The notes beneath the pieces were generated by a model that saw nothing but the letters and a program-made list of their open reading frames with translations, was not told the origin of the DNA and did not search any database. A stretch of DNA of 64,000 bases, from positions 186,001 through 250,000 of the forward strand of contig NZ_DS996812.1 in NCBI RefSeq assembly GCF_000156235.1, read 5' to 3'. The DNA is from Pseudovibrio sp000156235 (GTDB taxonomy: Bacteria > Pseudomonadota > Alphaproteobacteria > Rhizobiales > Stappiaceae). How positions within the stretch are numbered: the stretch's first letter is position 1; each line of letters starts with the position of its first letter. Shown here one piece after another: positions 63,289 through 64,000 of this stretch. A program made the translations under genes and the position numbers.

Positions 63289-64000
63289 ATGCTTGGGCTT
63301 CTGCAAAGCTGCTTCAGGATTATTGTCGGTCTGATGATGGTGGGTTTGTCGTTCTCTCAGGCTGCTGGCTTTGAGCTGAAACCCTATAAGGATGAACTCT
63401 TTGCTTATCCGCTTGTGTTGGAGCAGGGGCAGGGCGATGCGTTTTTGAGGCTCGATTACCAGATACAACGGGACTTGCGGGAGCGGGATGAAATTCCTGA
63501 GCGGCGCGTTGACGGACGGTATGTTTCCAGCAGACCGTCCTGGTATGTACGGGAACGTTCGGCAGTCTTAGCAGGCAGCAAGCGAAAGCACATTCGTGTT
63601 GGCTCTCCTGATGCCAAGACGAAACTGTTGGTGCTTTATCTGCATGGAAAGGGTGGTAACCGGAAACAGGGGAATGCGGACTGGACGTTTGGTGGGAACT
63701 TCAATCGCCTCAAGAACCTGATGGTGCGAAACGGCGGGGTTTATTTATCGCCTGACGTGAAGCTTGAAAGTCCGAGAGGCACGCAGGAAATTCGGGAGCT
63801 GATTGCGCAGTATCGAGAACTCGCCCCAAATGCTGCTGTGATTGTTGCCTGTGGCTCCATGGGGTCTCAGGTTTGTTATGGCTTGGCTAGTGACGCTGGT
63901 GTGGCAGGCCTTCTGTCTGGTTTGTTTTTCCTTGGAGGCGCTACAGATCGACGGCTTCTTTCAAGCGAAGCTTACAAGTCTGGTGTGCCTATCGTGTTTG
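63289..64000 (+). CDS. Exported alpha/beta hydrolase, 3' end cut by the window
   Basis: 237 codons visible. A signal peptide (hydrophobic GLMMVGLSFSQAAG, cleavage near residue 26) precedes a hydrolase-type fold. KLLVLYLHGKGGNRKQG supplies the oxyanion loop, and ACGSMGSQVCYGLA the nucleophile elbow (G-S-M-G, Ser near 195). The region 40-95 is basic and unlike common families. It starts 10 nt after adc, with a perfect AGGAGG 6 nt upstream. Substrate unknown; the catalytic Asp and His lie beyond the window. Confidence 0.82.
   Translation, partial: MLGLLQSCFRIIVGLMMVGLSFSQAAGFELKPYKDELFAYPLVLEQGQGDAFLRLDYQIQRDLRERDEIPERRVDGRYVSSRPSWYVRERSAVLAGSKRKHIRVGSPDAKTKLLVLYLHGKGGNRKQGNADWTFGGNFNRLKNLMVRNGGVYLSPDVKLESPRGTQEIRELIAQYRELAPNAAVIVACGSMGSQVCYGLASDAGVAGLLSGLFFLGGATDRRLLSSEAYKSGVPIVF

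Overview
The window looks like chromosomal backbone of a motile, aerobic, heterotrophic alphaproteobacterium. The gene order cpdR / tRNA-Val / rpmJ / pyk / DUF1036 / gapR / DUF882 endopeptidase / L,D-transpeptidase is what I know from Hyphomicrobiales. The GapR-type (DUF2312) protein, the CpdR homologue, the aa3-type oxidase subunit IV and the ROSE-type leader of the small heat-shock gene all point the same way. The moderate base composition and my memory of similar proteins suggest a marine Stappiaceae member such as Pseudovibrio; that genus call is inference. There is no rRNA, prophage, IS element or CRISPR array. I see one tRNA, tRNA-Val(GAC).

Region by region. 0.1-4.2 kb (+): an acyl-CoA ligase, ferrochelatase and a QmcA-NfeD membrane pair. 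4.2-7.1 kb (-): a MotA/MotB stator pair and a KpsF/KdsD sugar-phosphate isomerase. 7.3-13 kb (+): an outer-membrane beta-barrel, a lytic transglycosylase, an SGNH-fold (DUF459) exported protein and a chemoreceptor. 13.1-17.0 kb: an AT-rich islet with one large Schlafen/AlbA-STAND ATPase gene and about 1 kb of apparently non-coding DNA. 17.1-23.2 kb (-): gltB-gltD, the NADPH glutamate synthase. 23.9-26.7 kb (+): a complete four-gene bufferin (copper-binding RiPP) operon. 26.8-35.2 kb: housekeeping and accessory enzymes (EEP phosphatase, threonine aldolase, Hsp20 with RNA thermometer and RpoH promoter, PPOX flavoprotein, hydrolase, HisN, CatB-type acetyltransferase, N-formylglutamate amidohydrolase). 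35.5-46 kb: the conserved cpdR-to-L,D-transpeptidase block. 46.3-58.5 kb: a sigma-54 response regulator, oligoendopeptidase F, two lipoproteins, a thioesterase, two AraC regulators, purB, two VOC proteins, and a metallophosphatase / RBBP9 hydrolase / DUF3445 cluster. 58.6-64 kb: DUF3224, an ABC1 kinase, oxidase subunit IV, an exported unknown, acetoacetate decarboxylase and an exported alpha/beta hydrolase cut by the window end.

The most interesting items are: (i) the bufferin operon with a hairpin attenuator between the peptide and its modifying enzyme; (ii) the lone AlbA-STAND protein, which has the layout of a bacterial NLR-like defence or sensor protein and is followed by an out-of-frame hydrophobic ORF; (iii) a candidate small RNA with two CCUCCC anti-Shine-Dalgarno motifs near 33.5 kb; (iv) the RpoH promoter plus ROSE thermometer before hsp20; (v) a near-ideal divergent TetR operator at 37.9 kb; and (vi) a hairpin that hides the ribosome-binding site of the DUF3445 gene.

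Functional links: the L,D-transpeptidase and the DUF882 endopeptidase probably make and cut the same 3-3 peptidoglycan crosslinks. The lytic transglycosylase and KpsF also serve the envelope. HemH, oxidase subunit IV, DUF3445 and the bufferins touch heme or copper metabolism, but nothing in the sequence shows that they are co-regulated. Start sites were reassigned in many genes on ribosome-binding-site and signal-peptide evidence, as noted per entry.
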